DNA of 64,000 nt from assembly GCF_004027225.2 (NCBI RefSeq), contig NC_046358.1, forward strand, positions 6,913,284 through 6,977,283, read 5' to 3'. Both the position numbers and the translations under genes were made by a program. This document shows positions 47,155-61,005 of this stretch, piece by piece (the first letter of the stretch is position 1; the number at the start of each line of letters is the position of its first letter). Source of the DNA: Strigops habroptila. Taxonomy: Eukaryota > Chordata > Aves > Psittaciformes > Psittacidae. Under the pieces are notes generated by a model. It was not told where the DNA came from. It saw only the letters and a list, made by a program, of their open reading frames with translations, and did no database searches.

Positions 47155-50100
47155 AAATAGAGGAAGGAGGGATTCTGCTGTGAGGGTTGGATGTGCTGGG
47201 ACCGAACAACTTTGTGCATATATAAGAAATAGCATCAAGTGCTTCACTTGCAGTCATGGGAGTTTCTTTGGCAGTCTTCTCCTGGTTTCCCTTGTTCTAA
47301 TAAATAGCAAATGCACTTCCACCAAAAATCTGTGCAGGAGTGGTTGACTTTCATTTGACTCTTGGGTGCAAACAAGAGCAACATCAGTGTGGGCATAGTC
47401 TATAGATTTTCCCCTGGCAGAGTAAGGAGGTAGATTATGCATCTTTTGTTAGCTCTCATGACATGGGAACAACTATAAGAGCAAGAACTGTAGCAATGCA
47501 ATGAAAGAATGTGGTGCACCTGCATGTGTGTTTAGATGTTGCAGCTCAGGTGTGATAGGCACGATCCTGACGCTGAAAGCCTCAAGATCTTCCAGCAATC
47601 TTGCCACTCAGAGACCAGGCCTCTAATACCATGAGACTGAGAAATCTTGACACTTAAAAAATTAGGTTCTTTTGCTTCAGTTTTGGGCCTCCAGCATTTT
47701 TAACACTTTCTTTTATAGCAGAGAAGGTCAGAAGCTAACTTTGAAAATATAAGTGTTCCGTCATGATCTGCTTTCAGAGTCTGGTTTTTAAAAAAGAGGA
47801 AAAAATAAATAGTAAAAAAGGATGTGAGAGATGGTGACAGTGACAGCTTCATCTTTTGTCAAGCTCTTTGGTACAGTGATCATGTGAGGAGACACAGCTC
47901 TCATCTAAAAGTGGTCATACAGCACAGCCACAACATGTGGCGTGACTGCACGTGCAATACATGGTGATGCCACATGGCTCTCCAAGTCCCTCAGGCTTGC
48001 CTGTGGGGACCCCCATCTGCATAACTTCATGCCTTTTCTGTGTAACTGATACCCTCTGCCTTTTGCAAGAAGAAAAGTTAATGCCATTCCCTAACTAAAA
48101 CAGTGCCATTTTTTTCACCTAATGAGCCCCTGCCAAATGCTGTATCTGAAAAGAATCTTTATTGTGTGCAAATTTGCCTCTGCAGCTTACAAGCTGATTG
48201 ATCCCCTGTGGGTCAAGGGGAGAGTGCCAGGAAAAGGAAGAATTCACTTTTGCCTTTTCAAAACTAATCCTGAAACACAAGTGATCGAATGCTGGAAAGT
48301 GTTTCTTTATGTTTCTGAGAATTCTGAATATAATCCAATGCAGCTGTTGTGTTAGTGTGTTCCTTCTCCTCCTCCAGCACCACATCAGGCCCCTGGATTT
48401 TGAAGACCTGTACAGGAAACCTCCACACCTGACTGTACGAGATGTTTCTGCTTGCAATGAAACTCAGCAAGACCCAATATTCTGCATTAGTATTATTGCC
48501 TTTTGTGCTACAGAAGGTCCTGTTAAAACTTTGTGTAGGGCACTCTGGCTTCCCCTGAACAGCAGCAAAGTAGGAGGAGATGCTTAGAAAAGGGGGTTTC
48601 ACCCTTGTTTTGTTGGGGGCACTGTAGCTTCTCAGTCTTCAGCCCTAGAATCGAGTGTTCTGTCTGCTGTAGACATTGTCCCGAATTAGATTGATTTGCA
48701 AAAAGCAATGAGGGTGGGGGAAGTGAAGGGAAAAAATAATCTGGTGCAAACAGAAATAATCTGTGTGTGCTATTGCACCAGGATGCATTTGCCACAGTTT
48801 TGTAGGAATTTCTTCTTCCTTTCCTAAAAGAGAGGAAAGGGAAGGAAATATCGACCATTTTCCTTTCGTTTAGCCATGTTTTTTAAATTAAAAGAGAGAT
48901 TTGGAAAGTCTGGCTGCTTTTGCAACCCCCACTATAACAATTCAAGCTGCTCACAAAGTTTACAGGCTCCTCTACCTCTCCAGTGCTGTTTTTCCAGCGA
49001 TGGAGAAATCTATAGCTCTGGCCCTATGGCATGTTTTAGAGGCAGTAGGGATGTTAATGCCACAATCTTGGCCACTTTCCAACCGGAGTAATTACATTCT
49101 GCCGACCTGAAATTCTTCCTGCTTTTACACAAGGTCACTTTAGGAACTGAGAGAGCTGGGGCTGCAACTGGGTGCCCTGCTTTGCCCTCCCCTTGGTCTA
49201 TCCTCCAGTCCTCAAAGGAACAGAGGGCTCCTTGCTCGCTGTAAAGTACCCAGTGCCCCGTAAAAATTGAGCTAAGGAAAGGGGTCTGAGCAAATCCCCT
49301 GAACTGCTGTCATTGGGTTTTGAAGTGTTGACCTGGTATCCCACTTCCTTTGATAAGTCAGGGGCTGGTATTTTTAACAGACAGTGGCTCTTTTCTTGTT
49401 CTCCCTTCTACCCCTTTTGGAGCCAGCGTGGCACAGCTAATTCACGGAGGAAATTGCATTTATTACTTTCCCTAGCAAATGCGCCCTCTCTGCAGTGTTG
49501 TTTCCTGCCGTGTAGGGCAGATGCAAGTCAGCCAGCCCATTTTCCTAATTTCATTTGGAAGGATCAAGAGACACCATGCTGGTCTCGCAGGCTGGGGGCT
49601 CGGTCTAGAAAGAAAAGGCGCAGCAGGCTCCCGCATTGATGGAATCTATGGCATAGCCCCAAATATTGGTTGTCCAGAAACCAGAAAAACCTCAAGGACA
49701 AATTGTATCCTTCCAAACACAAAACAAACTGTCCCAACAGAACCAAACCAGCCTCTGTGACGGCCCTGATGGGGAGGAAGGGGGCTGGTGTTGGGGCAGT
49801 AACTCAGCTGTTGGTTCAGTGTTGATCTGCTTGTGCTGCCTTTGCCTTCCCATTCTGCAAGGCAAAGCTGACAAAACCCTTGGCCAAGAAACTCTGATAT
49901 TCAAGGCAAATCTTTTTGCATGCCATGTCTGCACAGACTGCTCTGTGACTGTGCACAGACTTAAATCTCCAGCCACTAATCCCACAGGTCTTTGTGTATT
50001 AATTCTTTACAGTGCCTCTGTGCTAGCTTTCCCCTTATGCCTACCCTTTCTTTGATGTCCCAGCTTGTAGGTTTTTAAAATGACACAACCTAGGAAGGAT

Positions 50101-53100
50101 TGGAGGATGAGGGAGGAGCATAAAACATGTGGAAGAGACGTGCTTTAGGCCCGCTTTAGGACTGTTTGTGTTGTAAGAATGTTTTCAATCAAAATCGCAG
50201 AGTTACCCGCATCTACACTTTGTTTTCCTTTTACCCTCCTTTGCCTTTCATTTTCATCTGACTGTTTTTCATAGGGAGGAGGTGCTAGAAAGAGGCATGG
50301 TAATCATACCTGACATAATGATACAAAGGTGATTTGGACAGGCATCAGGCTGCTCTTTCAAGCTTCCTTGAAGTGCTGTCAAAACAAATGTTACAGGACT
50401 TGGACTCAAATTTGTGGTAAAAAGTGAACAAACATCCACCCCATCTCCACCCCACCCTGAACTTAACACTTGTATGGGCGTAAGACCTAATTCAGTTCTC
50501 TGTGAAGGTTTAATCTTCACAGTGGAGGAAACTAGATTTGATGCTGTCTCTTGAAACACAGAAGATAGAAGCGCTGGGACAGAGTGAGTTCTACAAATAA
50601 CCATGAAATCGCATTAATAGCATACATCTAAATAGCATAGCTAAAGGTTAAAAAGACTGGTCTAACAGGGAAAGCAGATGACCACCTAATGTTAAAGCTG
50701 TGTTTGAAAATGTATTAACCCCATTTTTAACCTTGCAGTCAACTGCCTCAAAATACTACTGCCTCTGGCTTAGAGCCAAAGCATTGCAATGCTACATGGG
50801 ATTACAATAACCTATAAATAGACAAATGTAGAAAATGAAAGAAAAATAGAAATCAGTATATTTGACACCCCTGTTTGTGTTCTCTTGCTATTGTGTTTGT
50901 ATCATCAATATGCGATGCAGTCCACCATAGGCCAAGGCAGAGATGAGTGGCATGTCTTGTGCCTGGGGTGTGTGGCTTTGGGGTTTTTGGGTATGTCCAG
51001 CTGTGCCGTGGGGTGTCAGTCAGAGGTGGGACATGAATGGGCTTCTCGCATCGTGCTGGCTAATCACTGCACCATTTGGGCCTTACAGCTCTTCCCCTGG
51101 TGGCACCAGGCTTCAGCAGATAATGGGCTTGATTAAAAAACACCAGTTTAGGAAGTGGTGATGAGGCTGCAAGACTGACTAGGTAAAGAGAGGGCATGTT
51201 TGCTGGCAGGCAAGAAAGCAAGGCAAGGAAGAGGGTGAAGTCTGCAGATGGGAGAATTAGTGCCTGCTGTTTGTGGGGCAAGGGCAGAAGGAGCCGCTTG
51301 CCAGAAATCTGGTGCTGGCAGAGGGATACATACGCACACGGCCGCACACGGAAGGAAGCATGTGTGTATTCATGGGTGCATATGGCTGAGTCCATGTGCT
51401 AAGACATGTGGCATGTATATGCAGATCCTTTATATGTATAAACATACCAAGAAGAGGTCTGCCTTTTCAGAAGTGCTTCACAGCCTGAGCTAAACTAACA
51501 CGTTGCTTCCATGCAGCTTGCTTTGTCAGGAAGAGTTGAGTTCCTTCTGCCTTGCCATTGCAACCCTCCGAGGAGCAAACAGCAGTTACCCTGGGACATG
51601 TTTGGTCTGATGTGTCCGCACAGGGGAGTGAAGCATGGAGTCTGAGAGATGGAACACGTCCTGCTCGACATGCATGCAGGAAGCCGGGATCCTGAGAGAT
51701 GCAACGCGTCCTGCTCGACACGCATGCAGGAAGCCAGGATCCTGAGGGATGCAGCGTGTCCTGCTCAGCACGCATGCAGGAAGCCGGGATCCTGAGGGAT
51801 GCAATGCTAACGCTGACACTGGCGCTGCATCAACACTGAATTTTAAGAGCAGCCTCAAGGCTGGGCCTGAGGCCAAGTTTGCCGACTGTCCACACTCGGG
51901 ACTGGGCTGAGGGTGAACCAGTGAGCGTATGCAGGGGGAGCTCCTTGAATGAGCCCTGTGTATTTACTTGCTGCGCAGGCAGGTCCCTGCGTGCCGTGCC
52001 TGCCCCATCTGCTCTTGCGGCGATGGCACATGAGTGACAGGCACACAGAATACCCCAGGCTCTGCCTCAGTTGTCACCTGCCACAGGGGCAGCTGGGATT
52101 ACAGCTCCACTGCAGCTGAAGACTGGTCCAGCTTCAATCCCCTCCCTGGTTTGAGCTGCTCAGGTGCATGTTCTTGCAGCTGTGTCATGTCAGGAAATGC
52201 CTTTACCCCTTTTGTAGTTCATTCTCCTGACACAGATTCCTACTAACTACCCACCACTGCTGGGCCCTTTGAGGTTCCCTGGATGGGGCACAGCTTTGTG
52301 TCCAGTACCATGGTACTGAGCTGTCTCAACACGTGTGATGCTGTATTTGAAAGGCAGCATGTGCTGTGTATACTGAAAATCACTGTTCAGGCATGGTATA
52401 AAGTTTTTCAGTGACCCAATAGAAAAGTTTATTGTATTGAACTAAGCATAGAAGCATAAATAAAAGATAATTTACCCATAAGATGCATGAACTGGAAAAT
52501 ATGCATGTCAGCCAATTCTTCTCTGGCATGAGCTTGATGTACTGATGTACTGCATCGGCAAATTGTTACGAAAGAAGTCTTTTTTTTCTCTAAAGTTCAG
52601 TTTATTTTGAAGAAATAGGCACCATACATCTGGCCACGATTATATTATTAAGAGAGGAACAAAACAGAGGCTTGGAATTTTAGTTTTAGTTGTTTAGGCT
52701 CAGACATGAACTTGTTTAGGTTCCTCACCACTCACTCTCTCTTGTTTTTTAAGATCTTTGAAACTAAAAGCCACAAAAGCAGGCAAACCCTGCACGGATA
52801 TCCAGCAGTGTTCCTATTAAAATGGCAGTGTTACATGGGATAAGGACCTGTCCAGAAGCAATTTACTATACTATGATTTATGGCCCCATTTCAATGCAGT
52901 CATTTGAAGTACTTTGGTGAACTGGGGATGAGTTCAGTTTCAAGTCCTACAGATGTCCCCAGGCTTTACTTACTGATGGATTTGCCATGAGAAAGGGGAA
53001 ACCTTGGAGCCAAACACAGAGCGCAGGCAATGAGGGCAGGTTAAAAAACACAGAGCAGGGCTTAAAAGAACTATATCAGCTGTTACGCACTTGTGAAGCA

Positions 53101-56100
53101 GATAGCGATAGGCAGGGGTGACATAAGAGTACCTGAAATACCCCTTTTCAGCCCTTGGATGCACCCTCATCCTTTTCTCATGCATAAACTGAAGCTTTGT
53201 CACTTCGCAAGGAGTGCATCATGGAGAATGCAGCAGCAGTTCCCTGGGTCTGAAGGGGTGCCTCAGGTGAGATGGGCAGCCCTGAGCTGTCCTAGCATGT
53301 GTGTTGGGGTGGTTGCTGGCTCATGATATCTCATTCCTAAAGAGTGACCCAACAGTCAACTGATACTAATGAAGGACTTGTCTGCTAGTGAGTTTAAGAT
53401 TCATGGAGTGCAGAAGGATCATCCTCCAGCTTTTCCTCTTATTTATGCACATTTAAAGCCTGTCCTACCCAGCATCTGAGTACACAGTGGCCCCATCTTC
53501 CTCTGAAGACAATAGCCAGAGAGGGTCACAGGCTGGGTGGTCAGTGCCAGGCTGTTCCTGTGGCGTTAGAAAGGCTCAAGGAATTCTGTCTGTTCTTGTT
53601 TTGGGGAGAACTGGCTTCTTTGCATGAGTCTTGGTTCGAAATTGGATTTGAATAGATTCAGCTATAGCAGGACTTGGCCATATTTGTTGTTCTGGGCACA
53701 GATTTTCTGAAGGACTGCAAATGAGGGGGTGCAACAGAAAGAATTACAGATGTTAGAATACATCTCGTTTAACACTGTGTGAAGTCCCTAGTGTCATCTG
53801 AAAATCTGGATTTGAAGTCTTTGTGTTTTTCATGCTAAGCCTTGGTTAAATTTGCCAACAAGACCCTCTGCTTTCTGGATCTCTCTAGTGCGAAAGATGT
53901 TAAAGCAGCATCAGAGTGAGTTGCAGCAGCATCTGGGTGATAGAGCAGACTTGAATGGAACTCTCCAGAATTGGAAATTGGAAGTGCTGTAGAAACTGTA
54001 AGGAATATTGCCACTCACCAGACAGTGCATGGAGCCCAGCTGCTGTTTCTAGCTCCTGGCAAAACAAGACAGATGCTCTTTGGACAAGCCAGGTCCTTCT
54101 CTCCAAACTTGTCTCAGGCTGCCTACAGATGCTGGCAAACTCTACAGACCCAGTGCATTACTTGGCATGCCTGCTTCCCAGCAAAGGATGGATGTAGGGA
54201 TCAGAGCTTAGGAGGTGCAGCCCATAGTGCCACTATGAGTTGGGTAGGTTCTTCCCTTGAATACAAAGGCATTAAAAACCAATCCGTGGTAAGAAGAAGG
54301 AAAAAAAAAAACCCAAAACCAAACACGAAAATTTGAAAGAAACTGTTACAAAACAACTACCAGGAAAACATCTTGCCTGTATTTAAACAGGGAGAAGAGG
54401 CCAGACACTAGCCTGGCAGGGGAAGATATCAAACATGCAGGAAGCAGTGGAAGGTTTAGCAAGCTTAAATGGCCAGTGGGTTAGAGACAACAGTGAGACA
54501 AGGGAGTGCTTCCAGCCTCCTTGGGCCAAAGGGCTTTCAGAGCAGTGCAGCGTTCCCTGTGAAGGGCAATTTCAGGAGAGAGGGGGCAGAACGGACTGTT
54601 GCTTGTTCATTCTTGCCTTTGAGCACACCAGAGGAAAGCCATCTGCATCAGTTCCCTTCTCACTGGTCACCATCAAGTCAAGACTGCAACAAGATGTTTT
54701 GGCACCCAAGGTATGTGTCACACATTCATTCTTCTATGTTCTTCCTTCTCTTTTGCCAGGCTCCTTCCAGCTGCTGACACTTACTGCTAGTCCCCCTCTG
54801 CAGACCTCTTCTGGGAGCAGCAGGTATGCCAAGAGCAGCTGCTGGGCTTGAGCATATGTGCTCTCCCTGACAGTCCTTGCTTGAGCTGGCTCTCAGTGGA
54901 GAGTGGGATGCAGAGCTGAGAACTTCCACATCAGCAAAACATGAGACACTTCCATTCAGTCTATTCATCTTATGTCAAACCAGATGCATGAAGGCAAATT
55001 TTGATGTATGTGCCAAACACAGTAAGTCCACAAGTCTGTGCACGCAACCCTCCCTCCCCCAATAATACACACAAGCTATTTCCAGATTGCAGACATGGCT
55101 GTTTAACTGTCTTCATTATTTGTTTAGCCTAAGTAAAAGGTTAGGTGCCTGAACAGAGAATTTGGGATGCTGGGTTCAGGTTGTGAACCCAGTACCACAG
55201 GTAATAATAAAGTCCAGATATTCCTTTATCTTTTCCTGATCTCCTGCTATATGTATCTCACCTTTCTCTTTGCTTTGTCAGCTTCCCCACCCTGTCTCCC
55301 TAAAAAAACCCTTCTCCCTTTTGCAGTGTTTGTGATGGAGTTACTCATCTCTTCCAAAGTCTTTCCTCAGAGTCTTGCAGGAATATTGGCAGTGTTTGTA
55401 GGGACTTCCTCATTTTGGGATGTATTTTTTTGGAGCCACCAAGCGCCTCTCCTATCCCTAAGTATTCTAGCCCTGAATAGTTAATCTCATCTGAAACCAG
55501 GCAACCAGCTCCATCAGATGAATTTGTACTTTATAAATGTCAATTTCTGGCATTTGCCCGTTGTGGAGATGAGCAGGGCCAGCTCAGACACTGGCCACAT
55601 CAGGAGCAGGCTGAATCTGCCCCAGGGTGCTGTGCCACAAGGACAGCCTAGATCCAGCTCTCCCACCTTTTCACTTTTCCCAGAGGAATCTGCCTCATCC
55701 TGTCCTTACTGGTTTACCCATGTCCTGAGACATTTTGCTAGAGCCTTGTTTTATGCTTACCCAGTCTATAATGTGCTTGTGTAGCACAGCAGCATCGCTG
55801 TGTGCACTCCTGGTGGGTTTGGTGCTGCCACTGTGCTTGGGAGTGCCGACCCAAAGCAACAGGGAGCATCAAGACCACTTTGGCTAAAGTAATTGAGAGT
55901 CTCAGAGCAAGGTTGCACAGATCTGTGCTGCTGGATTTCATGGGAACCCATGTGTTCAAATATGGAAAGAAATGAGGAGAGAAATATATGTGATGATACT
56001 AAGGCCAGAAGAATGTAGCTCAACCCAAGGTGAAACCTGGAGGAAGGAAATACTGGTGGGATACGAGAAGTGATTTTAAATTCTTGCAAACAAGGATACT

Positions 56101-56705
56101 TTTTGTGGCCATGGCCCTTCCTTCTGCTCTATCAGCACTCTGGCAGTAACAGCTTGGGAGTCTGAAATCAGTTTCCAAACCCTTGACCTCTCAGCGTGGA
56201 AAAGCAGCAGCAGGAGGAGGTGGATTTGCTGGGGATAAAGCTCTTATCCACAAACTGTTTCTAGTTTAATATCAATCTAAAGACAAAGATAGCCATAAAT
56301 CCATGGGAAGCACCTGTATTCTGTGTCCATTCTAGTAGCAAATGGGATGTGTGCCAGGCGAGTGGACTGTGGGGTGGCTGGGCTCTTACTCTGTGAAGTT
56401 TGCCAGAAAATTGGGTGAATTAAAATTAGACAAAAATTAGGTTATTCAAGCATGTACTATTGTGTTTGTGTTTATCTGGATCAATACAGCTCCTTCTTAA
56501 ATCTAAAATATTTTGTTAATTGTTCGAAATTAGGTTTTGTTCTCAAAATTGGTACAAAAAAGGCAAAGAAAGCATAAAATGAAATTAAATGTTTTGATAG
56601 ATATAGATTTTCCTGACTTTATTCCTACCTTCCCCACCTCTGTCCGGCATGTCCTATTTGCAAATACGGTTAGGATAGACAGGACAGAGAACCGGCAAGT
56701 TCAAC
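47155..56705. other. stretch without a recognised gene
   Basis: It holds the minisatellite at 51641 and an A-rich run near 54300. A motif-dense, exon-free block at about 48900-49620 is listed as a finding. No coding exon is recognised. Confidence 0.55.
51641..51804. repeat. 50-bp minisatellite, 3.3 copies
   Basis: Units are at 51641-51690, 51691-51740 and 51741-51790, with a partial unit at 51791-51804. Each contains CCTGAGRGATGCA, CGTCCTGCTC and GCATGCAGGAAGCC. Copies differ by a few substitutions and no indels, and the period is exactly 50. It is not a multiple of three and lies in no recognised gene. Confidence 0.93.
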
Positions 56706-56797
56706 AGCAGGGGGGTTGGAACTAGATGATCTTAAGGTCCTTTCCAACCCAATCCATTCTATGATTTTGTGATTCTATGATTCTATGATTCTGTGAT
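56706..56797 (+). repeat. short CR1 3' tail with expanded octamer array
   Basis: A GGGGGGTTGGAACTAGATGA block is followed by four to five tandem copies of the ATTCTATG/ATTCTGTG terminal repeat (56757-56797). This is longer than in the other copies here. Confidence 0.88.
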
Positions 56798-57397
56798 CAA
56801 GAGATGACTCTTCTATCCAGTGCTGAATAATTGCTTGCTTTAAAGTGTTTACCCTGGTCCATGAGGCATCTTAAAATGTGTCCCAAGGCAGGCATCTGCC
56901 TCATTGTTCCTTATGGGCTGCTCACATAGACTGTTCTGGGGGATGCAAACCCGGGTCTGATCATCTTTTCATAAACGTCAATCCCCCTGTTCTTGGAGAT
57001 TAAAAGCTAACTGTACAATATCCACCTCTAATCTTCAGATGCTGTTCTTTCTCCCGAGAGACCTGTATATCTCTGTTTCTGGTAGTTTTTCTAGCAATAT
57101 CATCTACTCCACAGTTCTGAGTCCTGTAGTGAGAAAGCCTGGAGAACTGGTCCACCTTGTGGCTGTATGCCTGTGCTTGATGGGAAGTTATGTGCCAGAG
57201 AGCAGGGACTTTGCACTCATGGTTAGGAGATGGTGTGCTTATGGCATTGCAACACGAATGTATTGGTGCTCTGAGCCTCAGCTTTCCTTAAGGAACTAAG
57301 AAGAACGGGAGTAAATGTTTTTAGGTGTCAGTAGTTGACAGCTGACCACAGCAAGGGTTCCAGGGACCACCTTCTTGTTTGGACTGTGCTTTTGCCA

Positions 57398-57464
57398 GGA
57401 GAGGTTGAACCAGATGATCATTGAGGTCCTTTTCAGCCTGGTATTCTAGGATTCTGTGATTCTT
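57398..57464 (+). repeat. short CR1 3' tail
   Basis: The block GGAGAGGTTGAACCAGATGA, then TCATTGAGGTCC, then TTCTAGGATTCTGTGATTC is a diverged 67-bp CR1 end, 600 bases after the previous tail. Confidence 0.82.
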
Positions 57465-60400
57465 CAATGCGCAAAAGCGACAAGTTCAGTAGCAGTGCCT
57501 AGCCTATTCCCTGTCCAAAGCTCTACGATAGTGAACACCCTGGGTTTGGTGACAAGATGTCTGAGCCTTGGATGCTCCTTGAAGCCTGGTTGTGCTTTCC
57601 CAAGCCATCTTTTTCAATTTCATTTTTCCGTAGAGTATTTCAGCATGTTACAGGGGAAATCTGCTGAGCAAAGTGATCTTCCATGCCAGGGCAGGGTCAT
57701 TATGATGATGCTAGGCAGGCGATGCCATGGCAGCTTGGATGCCTGTTCTGACATGGTGTCTCTTGACGCTTGTTCCAGGGCATTTTTCTGACTCCATGGA
57801 GTGTGCAGAGACAAAGAGCTGCGCTTACAGTGCTCTGTCCCTGAAAAGGTGCCCTAAATTGTAAAGAAGGACAAGTCGGCCCTCTGGGGAGAATTTATCA
57901 GTCCCTCCTCCTACTACTGTGTGCCGCCTCAAGTGGCAAAAGCCCTCCAATTCTCCCATGACACTGCAGCAGCATAGTCACCTGCCAACCTGTCTGTGAC
58001 CTGTGCTACACTCCTCTAATGGCGTTTCACCAGCCCACCATGCCCTGATGCCAAATATGCTCCTTTGCCAAATATGCCATGAGAACTGTGATCTGCCTGC
58101 GGCTGTGTATATATACCTTGACATGGGGCCTGCAGGCTTTTGCCTCACTTTGGCTTCTCCAAGCAGCATCAGGGGCTCTTCAATCTTAGATTGCTCCAGA
58201 TGTTGCTCTTTCTTGTCCCAGCCTCACCCCTTCCCTCCACATGACCCTAAACATCTGGAGCATCTGCCATACCCATGTCAGCAAGAGAGCACAGGGCTCT
58301 CCATGGTGGGTGTGTGCCTGACTTCTTGCTGCTTAGGAAGCACGGGGCTGAGCCGAATGGCTCATCGTCTGCAATGCAAGCAGCATCTCCCCCTCCCCAC
58401 CCCCAGACAGACCCAGATGCCAGGGTCGGCAAGCGAGGGCACCATGACGGGACCTGCCAGCTCTGCCACTGCAGCTGCTCCCTCTGTTGCTGGCAGCTGG
58501 GCTTGAATATTCATGGCAACAAAAGATTAGCACTGTGTGTGCTTGGCACTGGAGACAGATAAACTTTCTTGAGGTGCTGGTGGCTCTGTTCTCATCCCAT
58601 TCAAAGGGCTCGCTCCCTCTCCCCCTCTCCACTTGTCTGCTCCATCGACCAGCTGATTCTCTTGCTGTATAAATGGCCTCTGTTGGGAAAGGGAGGCAAG
58701 CAGCTTGATTAAGCATTCAGCAAAGTGGTTCGGAGTCCAGACAAACTAGCGTGGATCTTGCCAACACTTGCACTCAGTTGGCACTGAGGAAAGCCAGGAA
58801 AAAAGCTTGTTTGTAAATGGGCGAAATTTTGCAAGGCATCGGAGTGGACTTAGGAGCTGCTATCCCCTGCTCAAGTGATTTAGACATTTAAGACCATCAT
58901 TCCCCCGACTTTCACTGAGATTTAGGGGTTTGAGTGTTTAAAGAACATTCAAGAATGAGACTTAGACCTCCAAGTTACTTAGAAACTTTTCAGTTTCACC
59001 TCACCCCACCACTGATGGATTTAAAATACTGTAATACTGTCTGATACTTCTCCCTGCTCTGAACAGGTCTGCAAATAATAATAAAAACAATCAAATTAAG
59101 GATTGTTATCAGGTTGTTGGTGTTCATCAGAATTGGAAAGGAACTCTGTTGCTTTCCTACATTTGCCATTAGATTATTATTTGTGAAAGGACCCTGGAGT
59201 CGTGGCAAGTTTGTGATGCTGGTTAAGTTGAGAGTACAGGACGCTGGCAGCTTTGAACACTGCCTCAGACGAAGATGAAGGGATGGACCAACCTGGGCAG
59301 AAAGAAAACGTGACCTGGGAGCGCAATGTGAAGTGCTCCTGTGACAATCCAGGAGACACCTTTACTTACCCTACATTTCACTCTTTGTCCCTTTCTAGGC
59401 ATAAATTTTCAGTCCTCCATGAGCTGGCAGGGCTGGGTCACTTTTAGCCCAGAGCATGTGGGTTGCTCATGCTTGGAAGGGAAACCTGCAAGGGTAACAG
59501 GTAAATGGTGGCTGGACGTTGAAGGAGGATTGGTTATGATCAAAAGCATTCAGAAGTGGCTGGGCTATTGGGCTATCTTGTTCTCTTACCCATTATATCT
59601 TCCTTTCCCCACCTAGGCAGGGCTGGTGGCAGCTGGTGGCAGGGTGAGAACTGTGACCAGCTGAGCCACTTCATTGCTTCAGTGGCCCTGCCCAGGCTGT
59701 GGTGCTGCAGCTTTCCCTTGGGAACCGTGTTGCTCTCTTTATGTGCCATGCCAAGAGTTGAGGTGCCCAACCCAGGCTTCTCAGCTTCCCACAGCACTTC
59801 ACATTAAAAGTTAGACTTTATGATCCCCAGATGAGTGCTTTGTCAGAGTTAGTCCTTGGTAGATGGAGCAAACTTATCCCCCCAAATTTAAGAGAAGGTA
59901 TCTTTTCAGTCAGTGGACAGAAAACAAATCATCTGAATTTCTGGTAATGATGGTCACCCCTTGGGCTGTTAAGTGGCTGTCATGGGCTGGGAGGCCAGAC
60001 CAGGCTTCTCAGCTGCTACATATTGGTCTCTTGCTTTGAGGATTAACTTGAGGAGATGTAACACAACATTGTGCTGCTTCATTTCCAAGCACCAGCAGGA
60101 ATTGTCTCACCTCTTCAATATCCTTCTTTTTTTCTCTCAAGGCCCAGTTAGGATCTCAAGAGTTTTCTTTCAGCAGATTGTCATTTCCTTCTCCTTCCAC
60201 TGATTTTAACAGAGCTCTCAATTTTCCATTTGCAGACAGGGAGCGTTTATCACCCTGTGCATTAGCTGGCGCCTTCCCTAGCCCATGTGGCCACACAGTG
60301 CAGCATTTGTCATTGTCATATTCTGGGCCATGGAAATGCTTCTCACCTTCTCATCCATGCTGTGTGTCATGAGCAGCTCTGGCTCCCTCATTCCTCTCAC

Positions 60401-61005
60401 AGAGGGAAAGGAAAGCCATCACTCAGCACAACAACTTTTATCAGATCCAGCCACATGGAGGCACAAGCTGGAATTAACACTTTGTCACGCAAACACAGAG
60501 CAGACTGCCACTTCTTCAGGTCTTTCAGCCTCTCTTGACCCTGTCGCTTAGGGTCATTGTATTGATGTGTGTAGACAACACTGCCTCTCCTGATACCAAA
60601 GCCATGAGTGTGCCCAAGCTGTTCGTTGCAGCATCTCAGGTGGTGAGCTGTGCCACCTGGTTGTGCACTGCAGCTTATTCCCTGCCAGTTTCACTGGAAG
60701 AACAGTAATAAGAAAGCACCCTCTCCATGGCAGCACTGGGATGCTGCAGCTTTCCCCAGAAGAGCGGCCTCTGGGACAGCCCTACCTCGTTCCTAGGCAT
60801 AACCACAACAGCAAGTGTGTGATTCATGTAGAGAGCAAAGCCAACTTAGCTTGACTCATCTTGCATGAAGAACTGGCTCAGGATAGAAGACCTTCACCTG
60901 CTATTCCTATTTTAAACAAAAAAACCCCAACCAAATAGCAGAGAAATCCTTTCCTAATGTAGACTGAGTGTGGGAAGGTCCTTAATTATTCATCAGCATG
61001 AAAAG
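57465..61005. other. stretch without a recognised gene
   Basis: No coding exon is seen. A GC-richer segment at about 58380-58690 ends with a TATAAATGG box. It could be regulatory or a transcript start, but nothing proves it. Confidence 0.5.

Noticed and set aside
51467-51876. Cysteine-containing repetitive open frames as a repeat protein
   Set aside because: They are read across the 50-bp minisatellite. The period is not divisible by three, so each unit is read in a different frame. No protein repeat is maintained.
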